From the NCBI GenBank assembly GCA_963828825.1, contig CAWHGF010000004.1:310001-374000 (forward strand): DNA of 64,000 nucleotides. Reading direction: 5' to 3'. Positions 23,698 through 32,625 of the stretch are shown one piece after another; the stretch's first letter is position 1, and the number at the start of each line of letters is the position of its first letter. The notes below the pieces were generated by a model. That model saw only the letters and a list, made by a program, of their open reading frames with translations. It searched no databases and was not told where the DNA came from. Made by a program: the position numbers and the translations under genes. The DNA comes from Bog-473 sp963828825. Lineage in GTDB: Bacteria; Actinomycetota; Acidimicrobiia; Acidimicrobiales; RAAP-2.

Positions 23698-24986
23698 CCG
23701 CCGGGCTGCACGCCCGCACGGTCCCGCTCGAGTACGGGCCCGACGCCCTCGAGTTCGACGGCAGTCCGACCGTGCTCTTCGACCGTCCCGGGTTGACCCT
23801 GGTCGGTTGGGGCACCGCGCAGCTCGTAGCGGCCACGCAGGCCGCGGCGGCCCTCGCCACCATCCCGTGCGACGACACCGTCGGCGCGATCGGTTCCGGC
23901 CCGGTCGCCCTCGGGGCGCTTCCCTTCACCGACGCCTTCGCGGGCCTCCTCGTCATCCCGCGCTTCACGCTGGGGACGTCGCGCGACGCCGACGGGGTGA
24001 CGCGGCGTTGGGCCACCGCCGTCGGGCCGTCGGACACCGCGCTGCCCGACACCGACGAGCTCTTCGATGCCGTCATCTGGCAGTACGGCACGACGCCCCC
24101 GGCCGCCGTTGACGCCGATGCCGGCACCGGTACGGCCCAGCTGACCACGTCCATGGACACGTCGGCCTACGCCGCCATGGTGGCCGACGCCGTCGCCGCG
24201 ATGGACGCGCCCGGGGCCACCCTGCGCAAGGTGGTGCTGTCGCGCTCGGTCCGCGTGCGGCTGGGTGGGTCGCTTCCCCTGTCGGCCGTCTTGCGCCGCC
24301 TGCGCGCCAGCGAGCCCAACTGCACCGTCTTCTCCATGCCCGTCCCCGACGGCTCCTTCTTCGGGGCCAGCCCCGAGCTCCTGGTCGCCCGCCACGGCAC
24401 GCGGGTCTCGTGCCACCCCCTGGCAGGCACCGTGCCGCGGGGCGACACCGCTCGCTCCGACGCCGACGCCCAGCGCGACCTGGCCCGGTCGGGCAAGAGC
24501 CAACAGGAGCACCGCTACGTGGTCGACGAGATCGCCGCGACCCTCGCCCCGTTCTGCGCCGAGCTCGCCGCGCCGCAGGAGCCCTCGCTGGTCGCCTTCC
24601 GGTCGGTGGCCCACCTGGGCACGCGGATCGAGGGCACGCTGGCCGGCCCGACGGGGGTGCTCGAGCTCCTGGAGCGGCTGCATCCCACGCCGGCCGTCGG
24701 CGGCACCCCCCGCCCCGAGGCGCTGGCCTTCATCGCCGGCCACGAGGCCGACGAGCGGGGCTACTGGGCCGGGCCGGTGGGCTGGGCCGGGGCCGGGGGC
24801 GACGGGGAGTGGATGGTCGGCATCCGCAGCGCCCGCCTGCACGGCGAGGGCGAGGTGGTCACGCTGCGGGCCGGCTCGGGCATCGTGGCCGACTCCGAAC
24901 CCGGGGCCGAGGCCGCCGAGACGAACGTCAAGCTGGCGACCGTCCTGGACGCCGTCGTGCCCGGCGCCTCAGTGCAGCTGCGGTGA
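23694..24986 (+). CDS. menF: Isochorismate synthase
   Basis: Turns chorismate into isochorismate, first step of menaquinone synthesis. The 430-residue chorismate-binding protein has LRKVVLSRS (the general-base lysine), SFFGASPELLV, CHPLAGTVPRG, STATWS-free SKSQQEHRYVV-like helix (GKSQQEHRYVVDEI) and a C-terminal GIRSARLHG and AGSGIVADSEP block. It could in principle be a salicylate or anthranilate synthase; the direct overlap with menG favours MenF. Its last 18 nt overlap the 3' end of the convergent histidine kinase gene. Confidence 0.9.
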   Translation: MTAGLHARTVPLEYGPDALEFDGSPTVLFDRPGLTLVGWGTAQLVAATQAAAALATIPCDDTVGAIGSGPVALGALPFTDAFAGLLVIPRFTLGTSRDADGVTRRWATAVGPSDTALPDTDELFDAVIWQYGTTPPAAVDADAGTGTAQLTTSMDTSAYAAMVADAVAAMDAPGATLRKVVLSRSVRVRLGGSLPLSAVLRRLRASEPNCTVFSMPVPDGSFFGASPELLVARHGTRVSCHPLAGTVPRGDTARSDADAQRDLARSGKSQQEHRYVVDEIAATLAPFCAELAAPQEPSLVAFRSVAHLGTRIEGTLAGPTGVLELLERLHPTPAVGGTPRPEALAFIAGHEADERGYWAGPVGWAGAGGDGEWMVGIRSARLHGEGEVVTLRAGSGIVADSEPGAEAAETNVKLATVLDAVVPGASVQLR

Positions 24987-26468
24987 GCGGACGGGCGCCG
25001 GTGGGCTGGCCGCGGCGACATGGGTGGCGGCCAACGGGATCTTGACGAGCAGGGTGGTGCCGCCCTGAGGCGGGATGGCCACCTCCGCGCTCCCGTGCAG
25101 GGCCTCGGCGATGGCGCGCACGATGGCGAGCCCGAGTCCGGTGCCGGTGACCGAGCGGGAGGGGTCGCCCTGGTAGAAGCGGTCGAAGACCCGGCCCGCC
25201 ACACCGGGCGGGATGCCGGGTCCGTTGTCGCTCACCTGGATGTAGCCCGTCGTCTGGGCGACGCCCGTGGAGACGGTGACATCGGTGCCCGGCGGCGTGT
25301 GGGCCAGGGCGTTGCGGACGAGATTGTGCGCCACCTGGGCCAGTCGTTCGTCGTCCCCGACCACCACGACGGCTGGCCCCGGTTCGAGCGCGAGGTTGTG
25401 GCCGTGGGGCACCGCATTGGAGTCGCCCACGGCGTCGGCACAGATCCGCTGCAGGTCGACGGGCTCGGCCCGGAGCGGGCGCCCCCGGTCCAGCTCGGCC
25501 AGCAAGAGGAGGTCCTCGACCAGGCCGCCCATCCGGGTGGCCTCCTCCTCGATGCGCTTGAGGGCCTTGCGCCGCCCGGCCTCGTCGGAGAAGCCGCCCC
25601 GGCCCAGCAGCTCGGCGTAGCCCCGGATGGAGGTCAGCGGGGTCCGCAGCTCGTGGGAGGCGTCGGCCACGAACTGGCGCAGGCGCTCCTCGGAGGCCGA
25701 CTTCTCGGCGAAGGCCCCCTCGATCTGGGCCAGCATCTGGTTCAGGGCCGAGCCCAGGCGGCCCACCTCGGTGCCCGGACGTCCCTCGGGGACACGACGG
25801 GTCAGGTCCCCCGAGGCGATGGCGTCGGCCGTGCCCGCCATCTGGCGCAAGGGCCGCAACCCCCGGCGTACCACCAGGAGGACCAGCACGCCCATGGCCA
25901 GGAGCACGGCCAGGCTGGCGCTCAGCTCCACCTTGCGCAAGGAGGCCAGCGTGTCGTTCGTCGGGTTGAGCGACAGAGAGGTGATCAGCGTCCCCTGCGG
26001 GACCGTGACGGCGACGGTGCGGTACTCGCCGTCGGGGTCGCCGGTGCTCCTCAGCACCACGGCGTCGGGGTCGGGGCGGAAGGTGCCGGCGTAGCGCCCG
26101 ACGCGTACCCGGCTGTCGATGTCGGGCACCTGCTGGACGGGGATGTCCTTGGTCAGAATGGGCGCCGGGTCGGGACGCGCCGGCGGCCCCGACGGGCGGC
26201 TGAACATGAGCCGACCGCGGTGGTCCAGCAGCACGACGTAGACGTCGGCCGAGACACGCCGCGACAGGTCGGCCCGGCTGACCGAGAGGTTCTTGGCGGC
26301 GGCGTAGGTGAGGTAGTTGAAGCCGAGTGACTCGTTCTGGGCCAGCGTGTTGTCCGCCTGGCCGTAGAGGAAGGAGCGGACCGAGGTGTAGGTCACGACG
26401 TCGGCGACCGCGAGGCCGACCACGAGCAGCAGCGCCACCAGGGCGACGAGCCGCTTCTGGAGGCTCAT
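24969..26468 (-). CDS. Sensor histidine kinase (MprB/PrrB type layout)
   Basis: A 499-residue membrane sensor. TM1 at about 7-27, an extracytoplasmic domain (28-183), TM2 at 184-201, HAMP at 202-254, HisKA with phospho-acceptor His272 in ASHELRTPLTS, and a HATPase domain with LVRNALAHT, DNGPGIPPG and GTGLGLAI. It starts in an ATGA overlap with the response regulator gene, its evident partner. The signal sensed is unknown. Confidence 0.92.
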   Translation of the reverse strand: MSLQKRLVALVALLLVVGLAVADVVTYTSVRSFLYGQADNTLAQNESLGFNYLTYAAAKNLSVSRADLSRRVSADVYVVLLDHRGRLMFSRPSGPPARPDPAPILTKDIPVQQVPDIDSRVRVGRYAGTFRPDPDAVVLRSTGDPDGEYRTVAVTVPQGTLITSLSLNPTNDTLASLRKVELSASLAVLLAMGVLVLLVVRRGLRPLRQMAGTADAIASGDLTRRVPEGRPGTEVGRLGSALNQMLAQIEGAFAEKSASEERLRQFVADASHELRTPLTSIRGYAELLGRGGFSDEAGRRKALKRIEEEATRMGGLVEDLLLLAELDRGRPLRAEPVDLQRICADAVGDSNAVPHGHNLALEPGPAVVVVGDDERLAQVAHNLVRNALAHTPPGTDVTVSTGVAQTTGYIQVSDNGPGIPPGVAGRVFDRFYQGDPSRSVTGTGLGLAIVRAIAEALHGSAEVAIPPQGGTTLLVKIPLAATHVAAASPPAPVRSPQLH

Positions 26469-27169
26469 CCGTCCCGGGGCAGGCGGAGGGTGTAGCCGAC
26501 GCGCCGGATGGTGTGGATGAGCGCCGGTTCGCGGTCGTCGATCTTCTTGCGCAGGTAGCTGATGTAGGTCTCGACGATGTTGGGATCGCCCTGGAAGTCG
26601 AAGCTCCACACGTTGTCGAGCAGCTCGGACTTCGAGATCACACGACGCGCGTTCTCCAACAGGTAGCGCAGGAGGTTGAATTCCGTGGCCGTCAGTTCGA
26701 CGGAGAGCTCGTCCCTCCAGACCTCGTGGGTGTCGACGTTCATGGTCAGGTCGGCGAACCGCAGGATGGAGATGTCGGCGGCCGCCATCTCGCCGGCGCG
26801 CCGCAAGATGGCCCCGACGCGCGCCATGAGCTCCTCGATGCTGAACGGTTTCGTCACGTAGTCGTCACCCATGCTGAGGCCCTCGACCTTGTCCTGGGTG
26901 GTGTCGCGCGCCGTGAGGAAGACGATGGGCATCTGCTCGCCCTGGTTGCGCAGGCGGCGGCAGACCTCGTTCCCGTCGAAGTCCGGCAGCATGACGTCGA
27001 GCATCACCAGATGGGGCCGGAAGCTGCGCACCTGCTCGAGCGCCTCGGCCCCGGTGGGAGCGACGCCGACCTGGTAGCCCTCGAAGGTGAGCGCGGCGGA
27101 CAAGAGCTCAGCGATGTTCGGCTCGTCGTCGACGACGAGGATGCGCGCCGGGGGTGCCTCGATCGTCAC
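26465..27169 (-). CDS. OmpR-family response regulator
   Basis: A 234-residue regulator. The receiver domain has the acidic pocket VVDDEPN, phospho-acceptor Asp58 in VMLDVMLPD, and the conserved Lys in VTKPFS. A winged-helix domain follows with ELTATEFNLLRYL and YISYLRKKI, GYTLR. GTG start at 27169, 16 nt after the mannose synthase stop, so the three genes may be one operon. Controls unknown promoters with the kinase at 24969-26468. Confidence 0.93.
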   Translation of the reverse strand: MTIEAPPARILVVDDEPNIAELLSAALTFEGYQVGVAPTGAEALEQVRSFRPHLVMLDVMLPDFDGNEVCRRLRNQGEQMPIVFLTARDTTQDKVEGLSMGDDYVTKPFSIEELMARVGAILRRAGEMAAADISILRFADLTMNVDTHEVWRDELSVELTATEFNLLRYLLENARRVISKSELLDNVWSFDFQGDPNIVETYISYLRKKIDDREPALIHTIRRVGYTLRLPRDG

Positions 27170-27185
27170 ACCGAGCGGCCCGCAC

Positions 27186-28013
27186 TCATGCCGACCGGAC
27201 CGGTGTCTCGGCGTCCCTGTGCGGCTGGCGCCGGTCCGGGAGACCGGTCGCCGACGGACCGTTGCCCTCCCGGCCGGCGAAGACGCGGCGTAGCCCGTGC
27301 ACACACCGGCCCAGGCCCCACCAGGTCACCAGACCGAGGGCCTCGACCACGATGAACGAGGACATCTTGGACTCGCCCGCCTCCCGGTCGACGAAGCTGA
27401 TCGGCACCTCGGTGATGGCCGCGCCGCGCTGGCGCGCCCGGTACGTCATCTCGATCTGGAACCCGTAGCCCTCGGCCCGGATGCGGTCGAGGTCGAGGCG
27501 GCGCAGGATCTCTGCCGAGTAGGCCCGGTACCCCGCGGTCGAATCGGCCACGCCGAGGCCGAGCATCGCCGACGCGTACCTGTTGCCGCCGCGCGACAGG
27601 AGGTGGCGGTGCCAGGCCCAGTTCGGGATGGAGCCCCCCTCGATGTAGCGCGAACCGATCGCCACGTCGAAGCCCTCCTCGAGCCTCGCCACCAACGAAG
27701 GCAGCGCAGCCGGGTCGTGCGAGAAGTCGGCGTCGATCTCGATGCAGGCGTCGTAGCCGCGCTCGAGGCCCCAGGCGAAGCCCGCCCGGTAGGCGCTGCC
27801 GAGCCCGGACTTGCCGGCGCGTGCCAGCAGGTCCACGTCGGACAGTTCGGCGGCCACGCGCCGCACGATGTCGGCCGTGCCGTCGGGACTTCCGTCGTCG
27901 ACCACCAGCACGCCCGCGCCGGGCAGGCATTCGTGGATCCGGCGCAGCATGCGCTCGATGTTCTCCGCCTCGTTGTAGGTCGGGATGACCACCAGCGCAC
28001 GCACAAAAGGCAT
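27186..28013 (-). CDS. Polyprenol monophosphomannose synthase (GT2)
   Basis: Transfers mannose from GDP-mannose to polyprenol phosphate, the donor for extracytoplasmic mannosyltransferases. The 275-residue GT2 protein has VVIPTYNEAENIE, VDDGSPDGT, the metal-binding DAD in EIDADFSHDP, and GSRYIEGGS, as in Ppm1/DPM1. There is no apolipoprotein N-acyltransferase fusion and only a basic tail at the C-terminus. ATG at 28013; a longer reading to 28091 has no support. Its product could feed the GT87 enzyme at 31332-32564. Confidence 0.9.
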   Translation of the reverse strand: MPFVRALVVIPTYNEAENIERMLRRIHECLPGAGVLVVDDGSPDGTADIVRRVAAELSDVDLLARAGKSGLGSAYRAGFAWGLERGYDACIEIDADFSHDPAALPSLVARLEEGFDVAIGSRYIEGGSIPNWAWHRHLLSRGGNRYASAMLGLGVADSTAGYRAYSAEILRRLDLDRIRAEGYGFQIEMTYRARQRGAAITEVPISFVDREAGESKMSSFIVVEALGLVTWWGLGRCVHGLRRVFAGREGNGPSATGLPDRRQPHRDAETPVRSA

Positions 28014-28139
28014 TCTAGGTGACCCGACCGCGCCTGGGCCGTCGCTGGCGCGACCGGCGGCCGGGCCTGATCTGCCTCTGGCCTGGACCAACGCCGCGCC
28101 ATCGAGATCGATTCACCGGTCTTGGGCACGGGAATTTGT

Positions 28140-29312
28140 TCAGATGTCGACCGGATCAGCGGCCGGACCCGTCCCGAGCTCGGAGGGATCGACGACGGCA
28201 TCGGGGCCCCGCCGGAGCTCCCGGACGATCACCTGGATCGCACCGCCGACGGGGATGCCGACGAGCGCCCCCACGAATGTGCCCAGACCGCCGGCGACGC
28301 GGCCGCCGAGGGTGGCCCCGACCAGCACCGCGATCAGCACCCAGAAGGGGTTGAGGCGCACCGTCCTGCTCATGATGATCGGGTTCAGGATGTGGTTCTC
28401 GACCTGCTGGTACACCAGGAAGATGATCAGCATGGTGATCCCCGCCGGGACGGAGTGGATGGCGGCGATGATCACCACGGGCAGGCCGGCCAGCAGGCCG
28501 CCGACGAGGGGCAGCAGGTCGACCAGAGCGACGAAGACGCCGAGGAGCAGAGCGAAGGGCACGCCGAGGATCTGGAGCGTGACCCCCGAGATGACCCCGG
28601 CGATGACCGAGGTGGCCGCGTTCCCGAGCATGTAGCCCGTCACCGAGCGGATCGACTCGTCGACGACCCGGTGCAGGCGGCGCCCCGTCGTGGGTTGGAA
28701 GAGGCTGAGGAACCCCGCCCACAGGCGAGGGGCCTCCAGCATGGTGAAGAGGGTGAGGACGGCGATCGTCACGATGGCGACGAGCGTCGACGCCGCGGCC
28801 GCGCCGACCGACAGCGCCGTGGCCGGCTTCAGGACCTTGGTGATCTCCGAGGTGATCTTGGTCGAGCCCGAGGAGAGGTACTTCTGCAGGTGCAGGCGGA
28901 ACACCAGGCGCCCGAGCGGTCCGTGGCCCTTCTTGGCCTCGCGGATCAGGGTCGGCACCTGGTGGCCGAAGTGCACCGCCGCGGTGACGAGCGGCTCGGT
29001 GAAGAGGTACACCAATCCCATCAACGCCAGGGCCCCGATGACGAACACCAGCAGGACGGCGCCCCCGTGGCTCAGCCCCCTCCGGCGCAGGAAACGCGTG
29101 CCCGGTGTCGTGAGCAGCGTGAAGAAGAAGGCGATGACCGCGTAGACGACGATGGTGCGCAGGACCCACAGCCCGAGAATGAGGGCGGCGTTCAGATCGA
29201 GCAGCAGGATGATGGTGACGACGGACACCACGATCGTCCCCAGCGGGATGCCGCGGCGATCGGCGCTGCCCGAGAACTTTGACCGCCAGGTCTCGCGGGC
29301 CGCCGGGGGCAT
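28140..29312 (-). CDS. AI-2E-family permease
   Basis: A 390-residue protein with about eight membrane segments. The family's C-terminal core is clear: GVPFALLLGVFVALVDLLP, then GGLLAGLP and YQQVENHILNPIIMSRTV. Members are exporters or antiporters of varied small molecules, including AI-2 and Na+; the substrate cannot be assigned. The middle section (residues about 110-200) is the variable cytoplasmic/periplasmic part. ATG at 29312 fits the family length. Divergent from the ybhN-like gene. Confidence 0.88.
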   Translation of the reverse strand: MPPAARETWRSKFSGSADRRGIPLGTIVVSVVTIILLLDLNAALILGLWVLRTIVVYAVIAFFFTLLTTPGTRFLRRRGLSHGGAVLLVFVIGALALMGLVYLFTEPLVTAAVHFGHQVPTLIREAKKGHGPLGRLVFRLHLQKYLSSGSTKITSEITKVLKPATALSVGAAAASTLVAIVTIAVLTLFTMLEAPRLWAGFLSLFQPTTGRRLHRVVDESIRSVTGYMLGNAATSVIAGVISGVTLQILGVPFALLLGVFVALVDLLPLVGGLLAGLPVVIIAAIHSVPAGITMLIIFLVYQQVENHILNPIIMSRTVRLNPFWVLIAVLVGATLGGRVAGGLGTFVGALVGIPVGGAIQVIVRELRRGPDAVVDPSELGTGPAADPVDI

Positions 29313-29385
29313 GGCGCCCAGCTTGGCAGCTTCGGACTCCCAAGAGGCGGTTCTTCGGGCACCCCACGTGCAAGCATGAGTTCCG

Positions 29386-30498
29386 ATGGACGAGGAGGAG
29401 CAGGCGGACAGCGCGCAGCCGCCACAGGACGAATCTGCGCAGCCGCCTGAGGAGGAATCCGTCCCGGCCACCCGGGTCCGCCGGAGGTTCCTGCCGCGCA
29501 ACGTGAAGATCACGCTGATGGTGCTGCTGCTCTTCTTCATCGGCGAGTACATCTTGTTACCCGAGCTGGCCAGTGCCCGCCGCGAATTGCATCAGCTCAC
29601 CCACCTCAACTTCGTCTGGCTGGCCCTCGGCGCGCTGCTCGAGGTGGCGGCACTGGCGGCCTACGCCGAGCTCACCCACACGGTCCTGTCCCCCGGCGCG
29701 CCCGACCGCTGGCGCATCTTTCGCATCAACATGTGGGCGCTGGCCATCAGCCACACGCTGCCCGGCGGCCAGGTGCCGGGAACCGCCGCCAGCTACCGGC
29801 TGCTGACCGACGCCAACGTCTCGGGCAGCACCGCCGCCTTCGGCCTGGCCACCCAGGGCATCGGTTCGGCCGTGGTCCTCAACGTCATCTTCTGGTTGGC
29901 CCTGCTGATCTCCATCCCCCTGCAGGGCTACAACCCGGCCTACGGCTTCGCCGCCATTCTCGGCGTGCTCCTGCTGGCCATCTTCGCCGCCGTCGTCTTC
30001 TTCCTCACCCGGGGGGAGCAGCAGGCCGGTGTCTTCGTGAAGAAGGTGGCGGACCGGCTGCCCTTTGTCCGGGCCGAGACGGTCACCTCGCTCGTCCAGA
30101 AGGTGGCGGACCGCATGAAGATCCTCTTCTCGAGCTCGGACCTGCTGATGCGGGCCGGCATCTGGGCGGCGGCCAACTGGCTGCTCGACTGCTCCTCGCT
30201 GTACGTCTTCCTCCTCGCCTTCGGCGCGCACGTCTCGCCGATCGACGTCCTGGTGGCCTACGGGCTCGCCAACATCTTGGCCGTCATCCCGATCACGCCG
30301 AGTGGCCTGGGCGTGGTCGAGATCACCGTCATCGCCGTGCTCAAGGGCTTCGGGGTCCCCGGTGACGTCGCCGCCGCCGGGGTCCTGAGTTGGCGCCTGG
30401 TGAATTTCTGGCTGCCCATCCCCTTCGGCGGTGCCTCCTACCTCTCGCTGCGCTTCGGGCACCCGAGAACGGCGACGGCCAAGGCGATCCCGTCCTGA
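29386..30498 (+). CDS. YbhN/UPF0104-family membrane protein (flippase-like)
   Basis: A 370-residue protein with a long acidic Gln/Pro/Glu start (residues 1-30) and about eight membrane segments. LPGGQVPGTAASYRLL and the C-terminal ITPSGLGVVEITVIAVL are typical of the lysylphosphatidylglycerol-synthase membrane domain family (YbhN, AglD). The catalytic LPG synthase domain is absent, so a lipid or lipid-linked sugar flippase-like role is more likely than lysyl transfer. A methyltransferase gene follows after 20 nt. Confidence 0.82.
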   Translation: MDEEEQADSAQPPQDESAQPPEEESVPATRVRRRFLPRNVKITLMVLLLFFIGEYILLPELASARRELHQLTHLNFVWLALGALLEVAALAAYAELTHTVLSPGAPDRWRIFRINMWALAISHTLPGGQVPGTAASYRLLTDANVSGSTAAFGLATQGIGSAVVLNVIFWLALLISIPLQGYNPAYGFAAILGVLLLAIFAAVVFFLTRGEQQAGVFVKKVADRLPFVRAETVTSLVQKVADRMKILFSSSDLLMRAGIWAAANWLLDCSSLYVFLLAFGAHVSPIDVLVAYGLANILAVIPITPSGLGVVEITVIAVLKGFGVPGDVAAAGVLSWRLVNFWLPIPFGGASYLSLRFGHPRTATAKAIPS

Positions 30499-30518
30499 CC
30501 GGCGCCCGTCATCCCTCG

Positions 30519-31319
30519 GTGACGGCGCGCTGGGTCGCCGCACAGCGGTTGCGCCTGGAGCACACGCGACCGTCCACGCCCGCTGGCGACGTGCACGCGG
30601 AGCACGCCCTCTACCGCGACATCGCCGGCGGGGTGACCGTCCCGGTCGGCCGCTCGTCGGTGCTGGCGCGACGGACGCAGGTGATCGACGCCGAGGTGGC
30701 CCGCGCCCTCGGCCGCGGCACCGCCCAGATCGTCCTGCTCGGTGCCGGCTACGACGGCCGGCCGCTGCGCTTCGGGGGTGGCGCGGCGCGCTGGTTCGAG
30801 GTGGACCGGCCGGCGACGCTGGCCGACAAGCGCCGCCGGCTCTCCATGCGGTCCGGCGCGGCGGCGGCGGCGGTCGCGGTCGCGGTCGGAGTCGACCTGC
30901 TAGCGGACGAGCTGGCGGACGATCCGGGCGTCGCCCTGGATGCGGCCGGTCACGACCCGGCTGCACCGTCGCTGTTCGTCTGCGAGGACCTGCTCGACTC
31001 CCTGACGCTGCAGGCGACGGCGTCGCTCTGTGCCACGCTGCGCTCCCGGGCCGCCCCGGGCAGCGGGCTGGTGGTCACCTTCTCGGTGGTGCCGGAAGGC
31101 GCGGCGCCGGTGCGGGCGCTACGCGCCGCCACCGGTCTTCTCCGCCGGGCGGCCGACGAGCCCCGACGCCACGAGTTCCGTCCCGGCGACCCCGAGAAGC
31201 TCATGGTCGTGACCGGCTGGCGGGTGACGCATGCGGAGACGTCGCCCGGGAGGCGGCTCGACCCCGGCGCCCACGTGCTCATCCTCGTCTGCGAGCCGGA
31301 CCCGGCCCGCGGCGGGTGA
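30519..31319 (+). CDS. Class I SAM methyltransferase, leucine carboxyl methyltransferase family
   Basis: A 266-residue protein. The family marks are VGRSSVLARRTQVID, the SAM loop IVLLGAGYDGRPLRF, and WFEVDRPATLADKRRRL, as in the actinobacterial TIGR00027 type group. An alanine/valine repeat (AAAAVAVAVGVD) follows the fourth strand. Substrate unknown; relatives O-methylate small acids or ketides. GTG start at 30519 chosen because VTARWVAAQRLRLEH is where homologues begin. Confidence 0.82.
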   Translation: MTARWVAAQRLRLEHTRPSTPAGDVHAEHALYRDIAGGVTVPVGRSSVLARRTQVIDAEVARALGRGTAQIVLLGAGYDGRPLRFGGGAARWFEVDRPATLADKRRRLSMRSGAAAAAVAVAVGVDLLADELADDPGVALDAAGHDPAAPSLFVCEDLLDSLTLQATASLCATLRSRAAPGSGLVVTFSVVPEGAAPVRALRAATGLLRRAADEPRRHEFRPGDPEKLMVVTGWRVTHAETSPGRRLDPGAHVLILVCEPDPARGG

Positions 31320-31331
31320 CGGCGACGTGGC

Positions 31332-32564
31332 TCAGGAGCCGGCGCCGGTCGCCGCGATGGTCCACCGGCCGAGACGCAGCGGCCGCACGAGCGTGGAGCG
31401 CACCACGCGCACCGCCGCCCCGATGAGCAGCACCACGAAGACCAGCACGTCGGTGTCGCCGAGCGGAACGAGCCAGCCCCGCCCGGCGAACCTGACGGCC
31501 GGCCCGTGCGGCACCCACCAGTACGGCGCGGCCCACAGGAGGACGCCGACGGCCAGCGCGCACCACTCGCCGTAACGGGGCCGGTCCTCGGCCAGGGCCA
31601 GCCACGCCACCAGGAGGACCATCCAAATGAAGTGGTGCGACCACGAGACCGGGCTGGCCAGCGACTCGGTGGCCTCCACCACCAGGAGCCCCAGGACGGG
31701 CGAGGACCGACGGGAGGCGGCGGCGGCGATCACCAGACCCAGCGCACCGACGGTGAGCACGATCACAAAGGTGGTCGGCGTCGTCACCGTGTGGCCCAGC
31801 ATGCGCTCGGTCGCGCCCAGGACGCCCTGATTGCCGATCCACGACAGCATCCCGGCCCGTTGGGGGTCCCGGATGTAATGGGTCCAGTAGGACCACGAGG
31901 TGGAGGCGTTGACCGCGGTCGCCAGCACGGCGGCGGCGGCGAACGAGGCGATGGCCCGGGCGCCGGCCCGGCGCTGTCGGCTGAGGAAGAGGTACGGGAT
32001 CAGGATGACCGGCGTCACCTTGATGGCCGCCGCCAGCCCGACCAGGATGCCGCGCGGCAGTGGCAGGTCCATCGTCAGGTCGGCCACGATCATCAGCGCC
32101 AGGATGATGTTGACCTGCCCGAGCAGGAAGGTCTGGCGTACCGGGTCGAACAGCAGCACCGGCAGCACGAGGGCGAGACCCCACCACAGGACGGTCCGCT
32201 TGTCGAGAGCGGTGCACACGGCACGCAGGCTCACCACGATCATCCCGAAGAGGGCGGCCAGGTTGACCCAGGAGAAGACCACCTCGCAGGCGCGCAGCGG
32301 GAAGTGGGCGAACGGGGCGAAGAGCAGTGCCGAGAACGGCGGATAGGTGAAGCCGAGATCGTCGGTCGGGTAGGTGACGGTGAAGAGGTCGTTCGACGAC
32401 GCGTGCGCCCCACCCAACAGGTACGTGCTCAGGTCCAGTTGCTGATGGAGGAGGGCGAGGACCGTGGCCCCGACGAACGCCACCGTCGCCGAGAGGGCCG
32501 GCCATCCCCAACCACGGTTGGACGCGAGCGCGCCCATGCGCAACGCCACTGCATCTCCGGTCAC
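31332..32564 (-). CDS. GT87-family polyprenol-phosphate-mannose-dependent mannosyltransferase
   Basis: A 410-residue membrane enzyme with about ten helices. The first loop contains YPTDDLGFTYPPFSALLFAPF, the acidic/aromatic pattern of GT87 (PimE and MptC relatives), and later LGQVNIILALMIV and VSWSHHFIWMV. It adds mannose outside the membrane using polyprenol-phosphate-mannose, which the GT2 enzyme at 27186-28013 should provide. GTG 32564 is chosen as start because TACCAT lies 8 nt upstream; ATG at 32606 and 32537 are alternatives. Confidence 0.83.
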   Translation of the reverse strand: MTGDAVALRMGALASNRGWGWPALSATVAFVGATVLALLHQQLDLSTYLLGGAHASSNDLFTVTYPTDDLGFTYPPFSALLFAPFAHFPLRACEVVFSWVNLAALFGMIVVSLRAVCTALDKRTVLWWGLALVLPVLLFDPVRQTFLLGQVNIILALMIVADLTMDLPLPRGILVGLAAAIKVTPVILIPYLFLSRQRRAGARAIASFAAAAVLATAVNASTSWSYWTHYIRDPQRAGMLSWIGNQGVLGATERMLGHTVTTPTTFVIVLTVGALGLVIAAAASRRSSPVLGLLVVEATESLASPVSWSHHFIWMVLLVAWLALAEDRPRYGEWCALAVGVLLWAAPYWWVPHGPAVRFAGRGWLVPLGDTDVLVFVVLLIGAAVRVVRSTLVRPLRLGRWTIAATGAGS

Positions 32565-32572
32565 CGCGCCGG

Positions 32573-32578
32573 ATGGTA
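32573..32578 (-). promoter_or_regulatory. Putative -10 box for the GT87 gene
   Basis: TACCAT on the minus strand, 8 nt before GTG 32564, in the 61-nt gap after ppk1. Confidence 0.4.
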
Positions 32579-32625
32579 GCGGCGGCCGGAGGCGGTGGTG
32601 CAGCATTGCGCCCCGCCGGGACTCG

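Noticed and set aside
29386..30498. Lysylphosphatidylglycerol synthase
   Set aside because: Only the membrane domain is present; the cytoplasmic aminoacyl-transfer domain is missing.
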